Source of the DNA: Glandiceps talaboti
Taxonomy: Eukaryota > Hemichordata > Enteropneusta > Spengelidae
Length of the DNA stretch: 64,000 nt
Reading direction: 5' to 3'
Assembly: GCF_964340395.1 (NCBI RefSeq)
Contig: NC_135553.1
Location: forward strand, 27,013,449-27,077,448
The translations under genes were made by a program, and so were the position numbers. Below the pieces are notes generated by a model. The model saw nothing but the letters and a program-made list of their open reading frames with translations, was not told where the DNA came from and did no database searches. Every line of letters begins with the position of its first letter. Position 1 is the stretch's first letter. Of this stretch, positions 56,701 through 62,647 are shown in pieces.

Positions 56701-59591
56701 TAGCACGTCATAAAAATTAAAATGTTATTGCTAGCTGCTACAAGAAGATAACATGGAAGCTCATACAAAGATACATTATACAATGGGTTGCTGCTAGCTA
56801 CTATGACAGGATTGCTTGGAAACTGGCACATCATGATTACTGTAAGTGACAGCAATGACATGGATTGGAAACTGGTACATCATATCATAGGTTGCCATTA
56901 GTTACTGTGGCAGCAGAGCATGACAGGGTTGCTGTCAGCCACTATGATAGGGTAAACATCATGGGAGATGATACCTAGATCATAAAAAAGGGTTGCTGTC
57001 AGCCACTATGATAGGGTAAACATCATGGAAGATGATACCTAATTTTTTTCTCGAATACGTAAAAAAAAGGTTTAGGATCGGCAGTGAAAAGCTAGGTGGG
57101 GTCAGGTAACTGGAACCATACAATTATTTTTTTTTTAGGCCTTAGCCTCATTTTAAATGAGTGTTGCCGAGTCATAGATCAAGAGTGTAGCTGAGTCATA
57201 GATCCAGCAAGTACAGTACATGGACTACTACTACTTAGTTATTACAAATTAAGAGAAAGTGAACAAATCCTCGCTGATTGTCCTATCTGAATCTGGAAAA
57301 CCAACAATTCTAAAATAATGTACAGTTCCTGTATTGTTGACAACAATATTAATTACAAGATAACAACTCTAATGAGATTGTCATTTCATTAATGTGTACA
57401 GAGGTGACTTTTATCACTTACTGTCAACATGGGTTCCAGGTTTCATCTGAACTCTGCAGCTTGATTCTGATAAGGGGAATTAGTTGCATAGAATGGTATA
57501 ATACATGGCTTCAATTTAGTAATGGTATTCAACAGGGATTTTAATGTTAATACTGTGATTACGATCAATTATCTATTACCATGGTTACAATTAACTACTC
57601 ACTATGATATGCTTTCATTTGTACCTTACTATGCACAGGAATGGCTACCAATTGACACCATTTGACCATTTTAACAGCAATGATAACACCTCAATATGGT
57701 AAACACCTGACATTACTATTTCAACCATGTTTCACCCCGATTCATTTACTATATTATTGTATATATCTCTATAATAAATATCATTACTGGCAACCAGTTA
57801 ACCCAATATAAGCCTCTCTCACACACAACTGAACACACAACGCCATGTAGCAATGAAACACATTACTCATTAATATGCTAAGCATGTCCCTAGCCAATTG
57901 ATATGTTATATTTAGACACCTAGTATTATATCATAATATCGATGGCTATTGGGAATCAGTTTACCCAATAGTGAGTACTAGAGTAACTGAACACACCACA
58001 TCATCATGATATGAAATAACCACTGATCAGTTGCCAATGATTGTGATCAATATTGACGTACACACAGATTTATCAACTCTTATAGTTTACATTATTTTGT
58101 GAATTCAAAACCAATTGACGTATAATATTCATCAAAAATGGAATTCATGTAAAAATGATTTGAATAAACAACCCTATACATTTTATTAACATTTCGAGTA
58201 TACAAATTCAGACTCATTTCATCCAAAAAGTAAAATATGGTATTAACATTCTAAACATGTTCCTGGTTAATTCATACATACACAACTCATAGTATCTGTC
58301 AACCTAATACAAAGTACTAACAATCAAATACACAGCTTTCAGCAACATATGTAACTACATGTAGTGTTAATATTCCATCAAATTCCGTACCTCAAAGCAT
58401 CCATAACATACATTCATACTTGAATACAGTGAATTCAATGTAAACTGTTGATATAACCAAATATACATTGACTCAAGAAGCTGGTGCAAAAACTGGAACC
58501 AAACTTTGTTTCTCAGTTGCTACTATAATGTAATGAAAATCATAGGACTGCAGCAGAAGAAAACCCTCAAACAATGTCCAAACCACCTCAAACTGACATA
58601 AAAGTGATGCATAGGAGTATGTATATAATGATAACATGGCATGCTTTGCTGTTGATGAGGACAGTCACATGATTGTCACCTACAATACCTACAAGTACAG
58701 ACATTAAAGAACACAACAGGCTAAATTACATACATGACAAGACATATTTAGTTAAGAGTTTGACAGGAATGACAAATTCTATGAACTCAGAAATACATAT
58801 TTGGTTTATTTGTGTGCTCATCTCTAGGGATGCCATATTTCATGTCTTGTGCTATGACAAACATGTATGTCTGAAATGTAATACATTGACTACAGAGAAA
58901 ATTGAATATGTGTGGCTTTTGTTGTTTTTTAAGATGTCCATGTTAATGAGCACAACAACTAATGAAATGTCAGACGTGTTTTACCTGAGTGGTGTCAAAA
59001 TATATGCAAACAATATTTTTTTTTATATAAAAACAACAAAATTTTGATTAGCCTGGGTATTCTAGCCATTTTTCACTTCTATTATTTAATGGTCTTTTCA
59101 TCATGATAGCATACTAAGTGATAATATAACATATACATCTATTTGGCAGGATACACTGTATTAATGTCTGCCTAGTAGCACACGTACTGTAGTCAACTGT
59201 AACATAACATGGAATATCACACAATACATTGACATATTGTTCACTTTAAGTACGTAACACAGTGGCTGTTGTTGAATGAAAACAGTACTTATGAAATTAC
59301 TAACTGAATACATCAATTTATCCCTGTACACAGTCTGTGAACATACAATGCTAGTCAATAGCCTTTCTAACATTAGTACCGTTCTCTATCTCTACTGATC
59401 AAATAGTGTGACATCATAGACCATGGATTGCTGTATTTGAACTCAAACCATCATATGTACAATGTACACCATTAATGTTTACACATGTACATCTAGATAT
59501 ACTGGGAAAAACTGACAAAGAAAAGACATAGTTGTTAGTGATTCCTACCTTTCATTCTCTGTTTTTCCATCCAATGTATAAATTGTGACAT
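10471..59591 (-). CDS. caskin: Caskin-like scaffold protein, 15-exon gene model
   Basis: The joined exons on the minus strand are 59591-59549, 57466-57422, 52979-52944, 45936-45880, 39899-39745, 36032-35933, 27513-27326, 26416-26281, 22502-22411, 22043-21933, 19765-19664, 15579-15441, 14781-11995, 11315-11210 and 10603-10471. They give 4230 nt, 1409 residues plus TGA, with matching phase at all 14 junctions. SAM1 lies at about residues 285-346 and SAM2 at about 354-414. A Q-rich stretch (about 711-741) and poly-proline follow, then T-I/V-K-R motifs (854-1280) and an acidic C-terminal helix. Caskins are neuronal scaffolds whose tandem SAM domains polymerise and which bind CASK and SH2/SH3 adaptors (family knowledge). 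Vertebrate members begin with ankyrin repeats and an SH3 domain; none is visible here. Either this is a short form starting at exon 1, or more exons lie beyond 64000. Identity is firm; the 5' end is inferred. Confidence 0.85.
10612..11018 (-). repeat. 36-bp minisatellite carrying the intron 14 branch site
   Basis: Eleven full copies and one partial. On the minus strand each has GTACTAACCCCTGACTGGTA followed by TCAGTTACTGTGGATG. The copy next to exon 15 has ACAG|TGAACA at that place, the working acceptor. Nine of the eleven carry TACTAAC. It takes up two thirds of the 606-bp intron 14. Confidence 0.95.
11210..11315 (-). CDS. caskin: Caskin exon 14
   Basis: The acceptor TTATTACAG| and donor GGGAG|GTAAGT bound 106 nt, residues 1331-1366. 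It reads [16 protein letters not shown] and then [19 protein letters not shown]: one more D-T-x-x-K-R motif, a class of proline motif for SH3 binding, and an acidic tail. Confidence 0.9.
11446..11800. repeat. 40-bp minisatellite in intron 13
   Basis: About nine copies of a unit with CAAGGTCCTACTGAGATTCT, then ATATCCATGGTTACAATGAC. Positions vary only GAGATT/GTGATT and a few single bases. Confidence 0.95.
11923..11979. repeat. (CAA)n microsatellite beside the exon 13 donor
   Basis: About 18 CAA repeats; on the transcribed strand this is (TTG)n starting about 16 nt after the exon 13 donor. It makes the open frame appear to run on as poly-Leu. Confidence 0.97.
11995..14781 (-). CDS. caskin: Caskin exon 13, giant disordered-region exon
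   Basis: A single 2787-nt exon codes for residues 402-1330. The acceptor is TTTTTGTAG|GTCACC and the donor GAAG|GTATGT. The open frame runs on past the donor into a poly-Leu tract from an intronic (TTG)n; that tail is not protein. In order: the end of SAM2, a Ser-rich part with Y466/Y470 in a Y-E-N-V-Y context, a Gln-rich coiled stretch (711-741), long proline runs (742-800) with LYDEPLP (Tyr764, an Nck-SH2-like site), T-I/V-K-R motifs at 854, 906, 933, 966, 1051 and 1280 plus a variant at 892, and an acidic SDSDSENVE near 1260. Low complexity but open throughout and conserved in plan with vertebrate Caskins. Confidence 0.95.
14951..15421. mobile_element. MITE-like inverted-repeat element in intron 12
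   Basis: The arms are about 60-70 bp and imperfect: GAAATAGAGACATTTTCATA on the left and its counterpart TATGAAAATATTTCTATTTC on the right, then GTCATTTCAT/ATGAAATGAC. It makes up most of the 659-bp intron. Exact ends and target duplication are unclear. Confidence 0.65.
15441..15579 (-). CDS. caskin: Caskin exon 12, SAM2
   Basis: The acceptor TTCTTTTACAG| and donor CTCTAG|GTATGA bound 139 nt, residues 356-402. It reads [19 protein letters not shown], then [15 protein letters not shown], a clear SAM domain that finishes in exon 13 ([12 protein letters not shown]). This is the most conserved part of the family and the surest evidence for the gene's identity. A 38-bp tandem array starts about 40 bp upstream of its acceptor, and a MITE-like element ends about 20 bp past its donor. 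Confidence 0.96.
15620..16452. repeat. 38-bp minisatellite in intron 11
   Basis: About 22 copies. Units have CAGTAGAGAATTTCATATCT, then AAGTTTACACAGACATCA; from about 16260 a second type with CAGAACACAGAATTTCATAT takes over. The array begins about 40 bp upstream of the exon 12 acceptor. Confidence 0.95.
16453..17024. other. Intron 11 unique segment
   Basis: No exon, array or element seen. Confidence 0.6.
17025..17555. repeat. 37-bp minisatellite in intron 11
   Basis: About 14 copies of GATGGTGACTGTAACACAGT, then CTTGTATCTACAATTAT. One copy lacks three bases of AACACAG. Confidence 0.95.
17556..18190. other. Intron 11 unique segment
   Basis: AT-rich, no supported feature. Confidence 0.6.
18191..19252. 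repeat. Two-phase minisatellite: 36-bp units then 22-bp units
   Basis: Fifteen 36-bp units (18191-18730: CTATCAGTGGGGCCATA, then GTTTTAGATTATTA, then CTGTC) are followed by about 23.7 units of 22 bp (18731-19252) that lack exactly the middle 14 bp. None of the three forward frames has a stop, so long repetitive ORFs appear; they are not genes. Confidence 0.97.
19293..19636. mobile_element. Foldback element, family B copy 2
   Basis: 344 bp, arms about 130 bp (AGTGGCCATTTGGATGAGGA and its inverse). Left flank TTAA, right flank TGAA, a decayed copy of the TTAA target. It is the intact version of the element at 992-2509. Confidence 0.85.
19664..19765 (-). CDS. caskin: Caskin exon 11, second half of SAM1 and inter-SAM linker
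   Basis: The acceptor ATCTAACAG| and donor AAACCT|GTAAGT bound 102 nt, residues 322-355. The sequence [20 protein letters not shown] completes SAM1; G-V-x-K-P-G-H-R-K-K-I is the signature C-terminal helix of this domain in Caskins. A short linker (PDGIPDYKP) leads to SAM2. A 344-bp foldback element ends only about 28 bp beyond the donor. Confidence 0.95.
19766..21204. other. Intron 10 segment with a small inverted repeat
   Basis: Apart from two 19-bp inverted arms (ATTGCACCAAAATTTTCAA at 20185-20203 and its complement at 20350-20368), which could bound a 184-bp MITE, nothing is seen. Confidence 0.55.
21206..21689. repeat. About 56-bp G-rich tandem repeat in intron 10
   Basis: Eight or nine units of GGTAGCATATCTCAGTATGA, then TGACAGAACGATGTGGGC and a G-rich tail AATGGGTGGGAGG of varying length. 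The tail length differences make the period irregular. Confidence 0.93.
21933..22043 (-). CDS. caskin: Caskin exon 10, first half of SAM1
   Basis: The acceptor TTCCTTAG| and donor CCAGAG|GTGAGT bound 111 nt, residues 285-321. It reads [20 protein letters not shown] and later [14 protein letters not shown]. The buried Trp of helix 1, the L-x-x-Y and the G-Y-D turn are typical of Caskin SAM1. The symmetric phase-0 boundaries mean it could be skipped without a frameshift. Confidence 0.95.
22411..22502 (-). CDS. caskin: Caskin exon 9
   Basis: The acceptor TATTTACAG| and donor GGAAAG|GTAAGA bound 92 nt coding residues 254-284. It runs [20 protein letters not shown] and then [11 protein letters not shown] directly before SAM1. 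In vertebrate Caskins a similar short linker leads to the first SAM domain. Confidence 0.88.
22503..23708. other. Intron 8 unique segment
   Basis: Nothing coding. Two adjacent small hairpins occur at about 23095-23134 (AATGTGG/CCACATT and ATTCAACTAT/ATAGTTGAAT). Confidence 0.55.
23717..24627. mobile_element. 911-bp long-inverted-repeat transposon with 8-bp target duplication
   Basis: The ends are CACAGGTACTCGAATCAATG and its inverse. The arms are about 300 bp and highly alike, continuing with small gaps to about 360 bp. GACTAATT lies directly outside both ends (23709-23716 and 24628-24635), an exact 8-bp duplication as made by hAT or P transposases. The centre (about 24075-24270) has a short open frame that I do not recognise. 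No transposase. It sits in Caskin intron 8. Confidence 0.93.
24636..25857. other. Intron 8 unique segment
   Basis: AT-rich, no supported feature. Confidence 0.6.
25858..26066. repeat. 49-bp tandem repeat in intron 8 (about 4 copies)
   Basis: Units have GGGTTTACATCCATGTACTG, then AAAGTTATAATGAAACTCAG and AAATACTGT. Confidence 0.93.
26196..26313 (-). repeat. 59-bp duplication of the exon 8 splice donor
   Basis: Two copies of about 59 bp. Each has, on the minus strand, GCCCCACCCTGCA, then CTTCAA or TTTCAA|GTAAGCACA and ATTAGC. The copy at about 26196-26254 is wholly intronic and carries an intact GTAAGCAC. Confidence 0.9.
26281..26416 (-). CDS. caskin: Caskin exon 8
   Basis: The acceptor TTTGTATTGCAG| and donor TTTCAA|GTAAGCAC bound 136 nt coding residues 209-254. 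The peptide is Gly/Ser/Thr-rich and has HSYENVLMP. Its Tyr241 sits in a Y-E-N-V context, the pY-x-N form favoured by Grb2-type SH2 domains. The exon end and donor are duplicated 59 bp downstream in the intron. Confidence 0.85.
26417..27325. other. Intron 7
   Basis: 909 bp of AT-rich sequence; a short (AACA)n-like patch near 26490. No feature supported. Confidence 0.55.
27326..27513 (-). CDS. caskin: Caskin exon 7, with a CASK-binding-like motif
   Basis: The acceptor CTCTTGTTACAG| and donor GACCAG|GTATGT bound 188 nt coding residues 146-208. Residues 170-176 read QDIWLRR, which resembles the Ile-Trp-x-x-Arg motif by which Mint1 and Caskin bind the CASK kinase-like domain (known family; the match here is by eye). 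A Ser/Glu-rich stretch ([19 protein letters not shown]) and a short basic helix follow. In vertebrate Caskins the CASK-binding motif also precedes the SAM domains, so its position fits. Confidence 0.85.
27514..28439. other. Intron 6, first part
   Basis: No supported feature. Confidence 0.6.
28440..29015. repeat. About 42-bp minisatellite in intron 6
   Basis: About 14 units of AACCAACTAGAAAGTTAACT, then GAGAAACCAGGCTGGGTGAA and AT, with many base changes. Confidence 0.93.
29215..31378. repeat. 44-bp minisatellite in intron 6, about 49 copies
   Basis: Unit TAGTCTACTAGTGGTTTACC, then ATCAATGACTATGGCCTGTA and TACA. Copies differ almost only at GTGG/GTAG and TACA/TACC/TATC, so it is a very homogeneous array. 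Confidence 0.98.
31470..31977. repeat. About 50-bp tandem repeat in intron 6
   Basis: Nine or ten diverged units of AATACTAATTTGAGAACCTG, then GGATTGAAACCCTGGCCTTT and AACTGATAAG. A single related unit is found at about 55440-55525. Confidence 0.9.
31978..34500. other. Intron 6 mostly unique segment
   Basis: Small duplications only: about 36 bp twice near 32995-33060 (TGTTCCTCTCTCCAACATCT) and a partial duplication at 33450-33640 (CTCCATCTAAGGTTCTGTCG). No exon seen. Confidence 0.6.
34525..34640. repeat. (GACA)n and (CTTTG)n microsatellites
   Basis: Short runs: GACAGACAGACAGACAGAC near 34526 and five CTTTG repeats near 34608-34632. Confidence 0.85.
35198..35395. repeat. Compound microsatellite (ACAG)n-(ATAC)n-(AC)n
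   Basis: Adjacent runs of ACAG, ATAC and AC make frames open in several directions (Cys-Val, Thr-His); these are not genes. Confidence 0.97.
35933..36032 (-). CDS. caskin: Caskin exon 6
   Basis: The acceptor TTTTCACCTTGAAG| and donor CACCTG|GTAAGT bound 100 nt coding residues 113-146. The peptide is Gln/Pro/Gly-rich ([17 protein letters not shown], then [10 protein letters not shown]) and reads as linker. The acceptor pyrimidine tract is only moderate. Intron 5, upstream of it, begins about 80 bp away with a 40-bp tandem array. Confidence 0.75.
36113..36746. repeat. 40-bp minisatellite in intron 5 with higher-order period
   Basis: About 16 copies of ACTTTGTCCAAGTACCTATC, then AGACCTAAGTCAAGGATCTT. 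A CCTTCG variant replaces CCTAAG at about 36137, 36337, 36497 and 36657. Confidence 0.97.
37167..37612. mobile_element. MITE, 446 bp, in intron 5
   Basis: The inverted ends AGGGATGATCGCACAATGTC and GACATTGTGCGATTATCCCT match over about 27 bp. The inside has G-rich tracts (about 37217-37250 and 37536-37547). No coding frame. The target duplication is unclear. Confidence 0.8.
37971..38803 (+). mobile_element. Composite repeat element, family A copy 3
   Basis: Same orientation and module order as 6702-7776 but shorter. It starts ATTGTAGCACAACTG and ends CAGCTGTGCTAAAAA. The internal (AC)n has grown to about 160 bp (38572-38730). Confidence 0.75.
39310..39716. repeat. TGGTA/TGGTG pentanucleotide array in intron 5
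   Basis: About 400 bp of TGGTA, TGGTG, CGGTG and similar pentamers, ending about 28 bp from the exon 5 donor. Open in several frames (Gly-Met-Val-Trp-Tyr), not coding. Confidence 0.97.
39745..39899 (-). CDS. caskin: Caskin exon 5
   Basis: The acceptor TTTTATTATTTCAG| and donor GTGCAG|GTAGAC bound 155 nt coding residues 61-112. The product is rich in Ser, Tyr, Gln and Pro (for example [14 protein letters not shown] and [14 protein letters not shown]) and is probably disordered. It contains no recognised domain. The donor is only about 28 nt from a long TGGTA/TGGTG array on the intron side. The phase joins exons 4 and 6 without a break. Confidence 0.75.
40130..40345. repeat. About 31-34-bp tandem repeat in intron 4
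   Basis: Six or seven units of CTCTAACTCTGTGACAAGCC, then TTATCAGCAAA; the later ones gain TTA. Confidence 0.93.
40346..42504. other. Intron 4 segment
   Basis: Besides the possible retroelement tail there is a loose duplication near 41198-41380 (CACAAATT, then CTTAGAAATTT and GACTTTGTAAA). No exon seen. Confidence 0.55.
41033..41125 (-). mobile_element. Possible 3' tail of a non-LTR retrotransposon or SINE
   Basis: Read on the minus strand: CTCGACACTGTGTGAGAAGA, then GCCACTGGCTCAACAGTC, AATAAAGTC and about ten TAA repeats. A tail of this form with (TAA)n is typical of CR1/L2-like or SINE ends. The body is not recognisable. Confidence 0.45.
42505..43833. repeat. 49-bp minisatellite in intron 4 with trimer higher order
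   Basis: About 27 units of GTCTACATCCAGTAAATACC, then AATGTATGTGACATACTAGT and ATTACTATA. Units with an extra GAT (GTGATGACATAC) come at about 42779, 42929, 43079 and 43229, exactly 150 bp apart. Confidence 0.97.
44040..44446. repeat. About 34-bp minisatellite in intron 4
   Basis: About 12 units of ATTGATATTACACTGATATT, then TTCTATGGTTGACC; two lack ATTGATATT. Confidence 0.94.
44447..45879. other. Intron 4, end proximal to exon 4
   Basis: Unique; poly(C) of about 15 at 45520-45534. Confidence 0.6.
45880..45936 (-). CDS. caskin: Caskin exon 4, with a GC splice donor
   Basis: The acceptor TTTCACTCCAG| is followed by 57 nt reading [18 protein letters not shown] and then the donor AAAG|GCAAGT. 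This is the typical minor GC-AG form. Using the nearby GT instead (GGCAA|GTGTAT) would shift exon 5 into a stop. The basic, arginine-rich peptide leads directly into exon 5. The exon contains an ATG, so it could also act as a first coding exon of a shorter form. Confidence 0.6.
45937..47519. other. Intron 3, start
   Basis: A plus-strand frame of 67 codons (46024-46227) and one on the minus strand (46681-46863) are not recognised. The segment is less AT-rich than its surroundings and might be decayed mobile DNA or a local promoter, but no evidence supports a gene. Confidence 0.4.
47520..48725. repeat. TGG/TAG-rich array in intron 3 with alternating 142/151-bp periods
   Basis: Built of GTAGT, GGTGGT and CATAGT words. 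From about 47945 to 48537 a 142-bp unit (with GTGATTGTAGTGG) alternates with a 151-bp unit (with GTGATAGTAGTGG and 9 extra bases), a 293-bp dimer. Open in many frames; not coding. Confidence 0.95.
48726..49470. other. Intron 3 unique segment
   Basis: No feature supported. Confidence 0.6.
49471..50150. repeat. 27-bp minisatellite in intron 3, about 25 copies
   Basis: Unit CACCAATGTTTACAATGAGA, then GCCTTAC. Because 27 is a multiple of 3 and the unit lacks stops, 9-residue repeats ([18 protein letters not shown] on the other strand) are open on both strands. Last copies are decayed. Confidence 0.97.
50151..51116. other. Intron 3 unique segment
   Basis: No feature supported. Confidence 0.6.
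51117..52766. repeat. 41-bp minisatellite in intron 3, about 40 copies
   Basis: Unit CTGACTTAGTAAGTGGGGTA, then TAAAGTATAGATACAGCATG and T. Two main forms alternate: CTTAGTAAGTGGGG and CCTAGTGAGTGTGG. Confidence 0.97.
52944..52979 (-). CDS. caskin: Caskin exon 3 (candidate 36-nt microexon)
   Basis: The acceptor is CTGTTCTGCTTCAG| and the donor CATT|GTAAGTACC, both near consensus. The only frame consistent with its neighbours reads [11 protein letters not shown], with two bases borrowed at the start and one left at the end. It lies about 180 bp on the low-coordinate side of... the window order being intron 3 below it and intron 2 above it, and next to the 41-bp minisatellite ending at 52766. 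Its 36-nt length allows in-frame skipping, so alternative use is possible. RNA evidence would decide. Confidence 0.42.
55541..55555 (+). promoter_or_regulatory. CTCF-like binding site
   Basis: CACCAGAGGGCGCTG agrees with the bilaterian CTCF core (CCASYAGRKGGCRSY) at all but the first position when read from 55540. A weaker match on the minus strand is at about 55197-55212. CpG and high GC stand out from the AT-rich setting. Confidence 0.45.
57045..57165. repeat. Possible dispersed SINE-like piece
   Basis: Read in reverse: GGTTCCAGTTACCTGACCCC, then ACCTAGCTTTTCACTGCCGA and a T-run before ACGTATTCGAG. Its base composition and CpGs are unlike the neighbouring sequence. There is only one copy here, so this is a guess. 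Confidence 0.25.
57422..57466 (-). CDS. caskin: Caskin exon 2 (candidate, 45 nt)
   Basis: The acceptor TTCCCCTTATCAG| has a pyrimidine-rich tract and a CTAAT-like branch site just upstream. The donor GACA|GTAAGTG is strong. The exon reads [14 protein letters not shown] after a split Glu and leaves one base (A), which becomes Ile with exon 3. A second AG inside the exon would bring in a stop, so the outer one is preferred. No homology is recognised. Confidence 0.45.
57467..59548. other. Intron 1
   Basis: AT-rich, no array. A plus-strand frame of 124 codons (58673-59047) is not recognised and lacks gene-like features. Confidence 0.5.
59549..59591 (-). CDS. caskin: Caskin exon 1 (candidate first coding exon)
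   Basis: ATG at 59591 opens [14 protein letters not shown] plus one base, then a donor AAAG|GTAGGA. Reading upstream in frame there is a TAG nine codons before this ATG, so the frame does not continue outward without a splice. The single leftover base (G) joins exon 2's AA to give Glu. The short length gives no family support of its own. Support is the donor, the upstream stop and the fit with exons 2-4. An internal exon or chance are the alternatives. Confidence 0.45.
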
Positions 59592-59720
59592 TGTAACAAC
59601 GCAAGCACTATCATGGTACTATTTATGTACCTATTTTGATGAATTACAAACCAATGGCCTAGGGAATACTATTTAAGACTCCCTAGGTGATGATCACAGG
59701 TCTGGTCCTGCATAGACAAT
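59592..59720 (-). promoter_or_regulatory. Candidate promoter region of the short Caskin transcript
   Basis: Upstream of the candidate start codon, on the minus strand, there are TATA-like strings ATAAATAG (59626-59619) and CTTAAATAGT (59677-59668), and CCATTGG, an inverted CCAAT box, at 59657-59651. An 8-bp inverted repeat, CCTAGGGA/TCCCTAGG (59658-59665 and 59680-59687), surrounds the second TATA-like string. These are short motifs that can occur by chance; the region is a guess based on exon 1. Confidence 0.2.
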
Positions 59721-61904
59721 GAGTATCCTTCATGTGACATGAAACATTACAATGCGTGCAGAATAACAGTTTATTTCTTTTTAATAGGTCAACACATCAA
59801 CCTGGTTTAATCATTGAAATTGTAAAAATTATCAAAAGACTAGCAGTTCTTAGAAACAACTGAATTCAAGGAAATAGTTGAAGTCTGTATGTCTTTCAAT
59901 CATTTAATAAATGGAATAATGCTCGAGGTGAAAAGTACAATTGTGACCTAGTATCTGAACTTCAATTTTATAGTGAAATAAAATGTTAGGTCTCCATCAG
60001 TAGATCCTACAACTAGTCATACATATTTTATGAGAAAAGTCACACCTTGATGACGTACCTGGTCATCTACTTACGATGCATTTTCTTTCAGGATAACTAT
60101 TAATTTGAAGTGACATTGATGTATTTCTTGCCTTTTTTAAATTCAAATTTGGCTTATTTTTTTCGTTTTTCTTAAATTAGACAGGCTTAAAATGTGTCAT
60201 CTTCTTTTTTTCATTAATGGCTGGAAAGTAGGTAGTCTGGCTGAGTTTTTATTCATCATAGTTTTAAAACACATCATATAACACACCTTTGTTTGTTCTT
60301 GTCTACTTGTACCCTTTTCTCTTTTTTTGTCACTTTAGTATTTTCATTTTGTGGTTTGAATACTGTTTAAAAAATGGTAGAAAATATGGATATGACTTTA
60401 TACATGGTTCTTCTTGCCTTTTCCTCATTTGCATAACATGTGCATAATATTTGCATAACAAAAACCCTCTTATTCAATTTCATCACTTTAGTACAGCCTG
60501 TAAAACACACAAGGAAAGACCACTTCAACCAAACCTTATGAGCTCAAGGCATTGAAAACACTTCATTGTTCAAACAATGGAAATCTACTGTGAGAGGATG
60601 TAAAAACTAATATTGTATTTTGGTTGAAGTACTGATTTCATTGTTCAAAAAATTGGAATTTATGATGTTAGGATGTAAAAACTAATAATTATTGTCTATG
60701 ACAGATTCAAAGATTCCATTGTTCAAACAATAATTAATAATGTATCAAGTAGAAAAACTTATTTGGTTAATGTAAGATTTGGAAATAGATGATATATTGA
60801 GTGCCACAACTAATATCATATATGGTTGAACTATGAGATATGCCATTTATACATCATAATATAGTTATTATTGAACAATAGCTATTGTGTTTGAGTTGTA
60901 ATGACATCACTACTCTATTGTTACAACTCTATCAAACTCTATTGAGTTATAGGGTGTGATTACATCTATCAAACTCTAAAATCTAGAGTTATAGGGTGTG
61001 ATTACATTTATCATGTTTTTCTTTTCTCTTCAACTTTAAACTTGATAGATTAATCAATATCTTTTAGAGAGGTTATAATTAGTTCAAATTATTTACTTTA
61101 ATATGTTACTTAAATCACTATTCATCCATGCCTGGTATTTTGTGGTTAGTTCTCATTTCCTGATTTCTATCCAGATTGGCTTATATTTTGACTAAATTGA
61201 AATTTGCTGTCACACTGTGAAATGTTGTTTTTGTTGTATATGAACTCTGTCAATTTATAAAAACGTAACTCATGCTTTCCAACAGACTGCGATAATAGCA
61301 ATCAGAATGGATTTTAAATGAAAAAAGAGCAATTACATATAGAGTTGGATTTCAAGAGATGAATACTAAGACCCTAGCTATGAGTCATAACACTGACAAG
61401 TAAACATTGAACACTACTGGAGCTAAGAGCACAGTTCTGACTGATAAATTCTATCAACTTTAAGAAGTGCTGTAACTAGTCACTATCATACCACAGTAAG
61501 GTCCATACACTATACACAACAAAACCATAGCTATAAAGGATATAGTAAACCTATATTTTACAACCATTTTTAAGTCTTCAACTAGTTCTGAATTACTATT
61601 TTTCCATTAACATTACTGGTGCATTGTGGTTATGTATGAGAAGACACTTTAGTCTCTACTTATTTTTGTGTTTTTGGTTTCAATATGTGAAAATTAAGGT
61701 ATGGAAAAAACTATTAAATCCAGACAGAGGGTATTTGTTTGCACACAAAAAAACTACAAGTTGGAAAAAAACAAGATGATAAAGGCATGATGAAATGTCT
61801 AGGTTTACACTATTACAGTAATGTGTAAAGGTCTAACAGTGAAAATGATGAAAACATATTACAGGTTAATAAACCATTACAGTGATGAAGATATGAAGAG
61901 TGAA
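59721..61904. other. Upstream flank, unique
   Basis: AT-rich with loose repeats near 60540-60740 (TTGTTCAAACAATGGAA-like). No exon of an ankyrin or SH3 domain was found. Confidence 0.5.
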
Positions 61905-62362
61905 TGTTACTAGTCTATGATTTATACTGTATCATCAACATTATACATACATATATACATACATATATAGTATATATTTCTGTAAATGTTACTAGTCTAT
62001 GATTTATACTGTATCATCAACATTGTACATACATATATATTATATATTTCTGTAAATGTTACTAGTCTATGATTTATACTGTATCATCAACATTGTACAT
62101 ACATATATACATACATATATATATATTATATATTTCTGTAAATGTTACTAGTCTATGATTTATACTGTATCATCAACATTGTACATACATATATATTATA
62201 TATTTCTGTGAATGTTACTAGTCTATGATTTATACTGTATCATCAACATTGTACATACATATATACATACATATATATATATATTATATATTTCTGTAAA
62301 TGTTACTAGTCTATGATTTATACTGTATCATCAACATTGTACATACATATATATTATATATT
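61905..62362. repeat. About 70-90-bp tandem repeat, 6 copies
   Basis: Units have TGTAAATGTTACTAGTCTAT, then GATTTATACTGTATCATCAA and a TACATACATATAT tract of alternating long and short form. Confidence 0.95.
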
Positions 62363-62647
62363 TCAGAGTATCAGTTTTACATTAATTTTTTCTATACAAA
62401 TCTTTGTCTTGGTTTCATACTTCATTTTACATGTTGACACACCCTGTCAATGTAGAAGATATGAACACATTAAAATGATGATGATAGCTCATGAGCATGT
62501 CTGTTGTAACTATGGTTACAATCTAGCAGTAACCATGGTTTTATGCAGATTAATATGTCATTTATGAAACATCACAAACAAAAGAACTGTTAATCAGTTA
62601 TTTTTATAGAGAGAGGGTCATGTAAATCTGGGCCATAATGCTGATAA

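Larger units (their letters stand above)
52980..57421. other. Intron 2, largely unique
   Basis: No further exon is convincing. It includes the CTCF-like site (55541-55555), a solo copy of the 31.5-kb repeat unit (55440-55525), degenerate repeats with GGGTTGCTGCTAGCTACTAT-like units (56650-57040) and a possible SINE-like piece (57045-57165). Confidence 0.55.
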
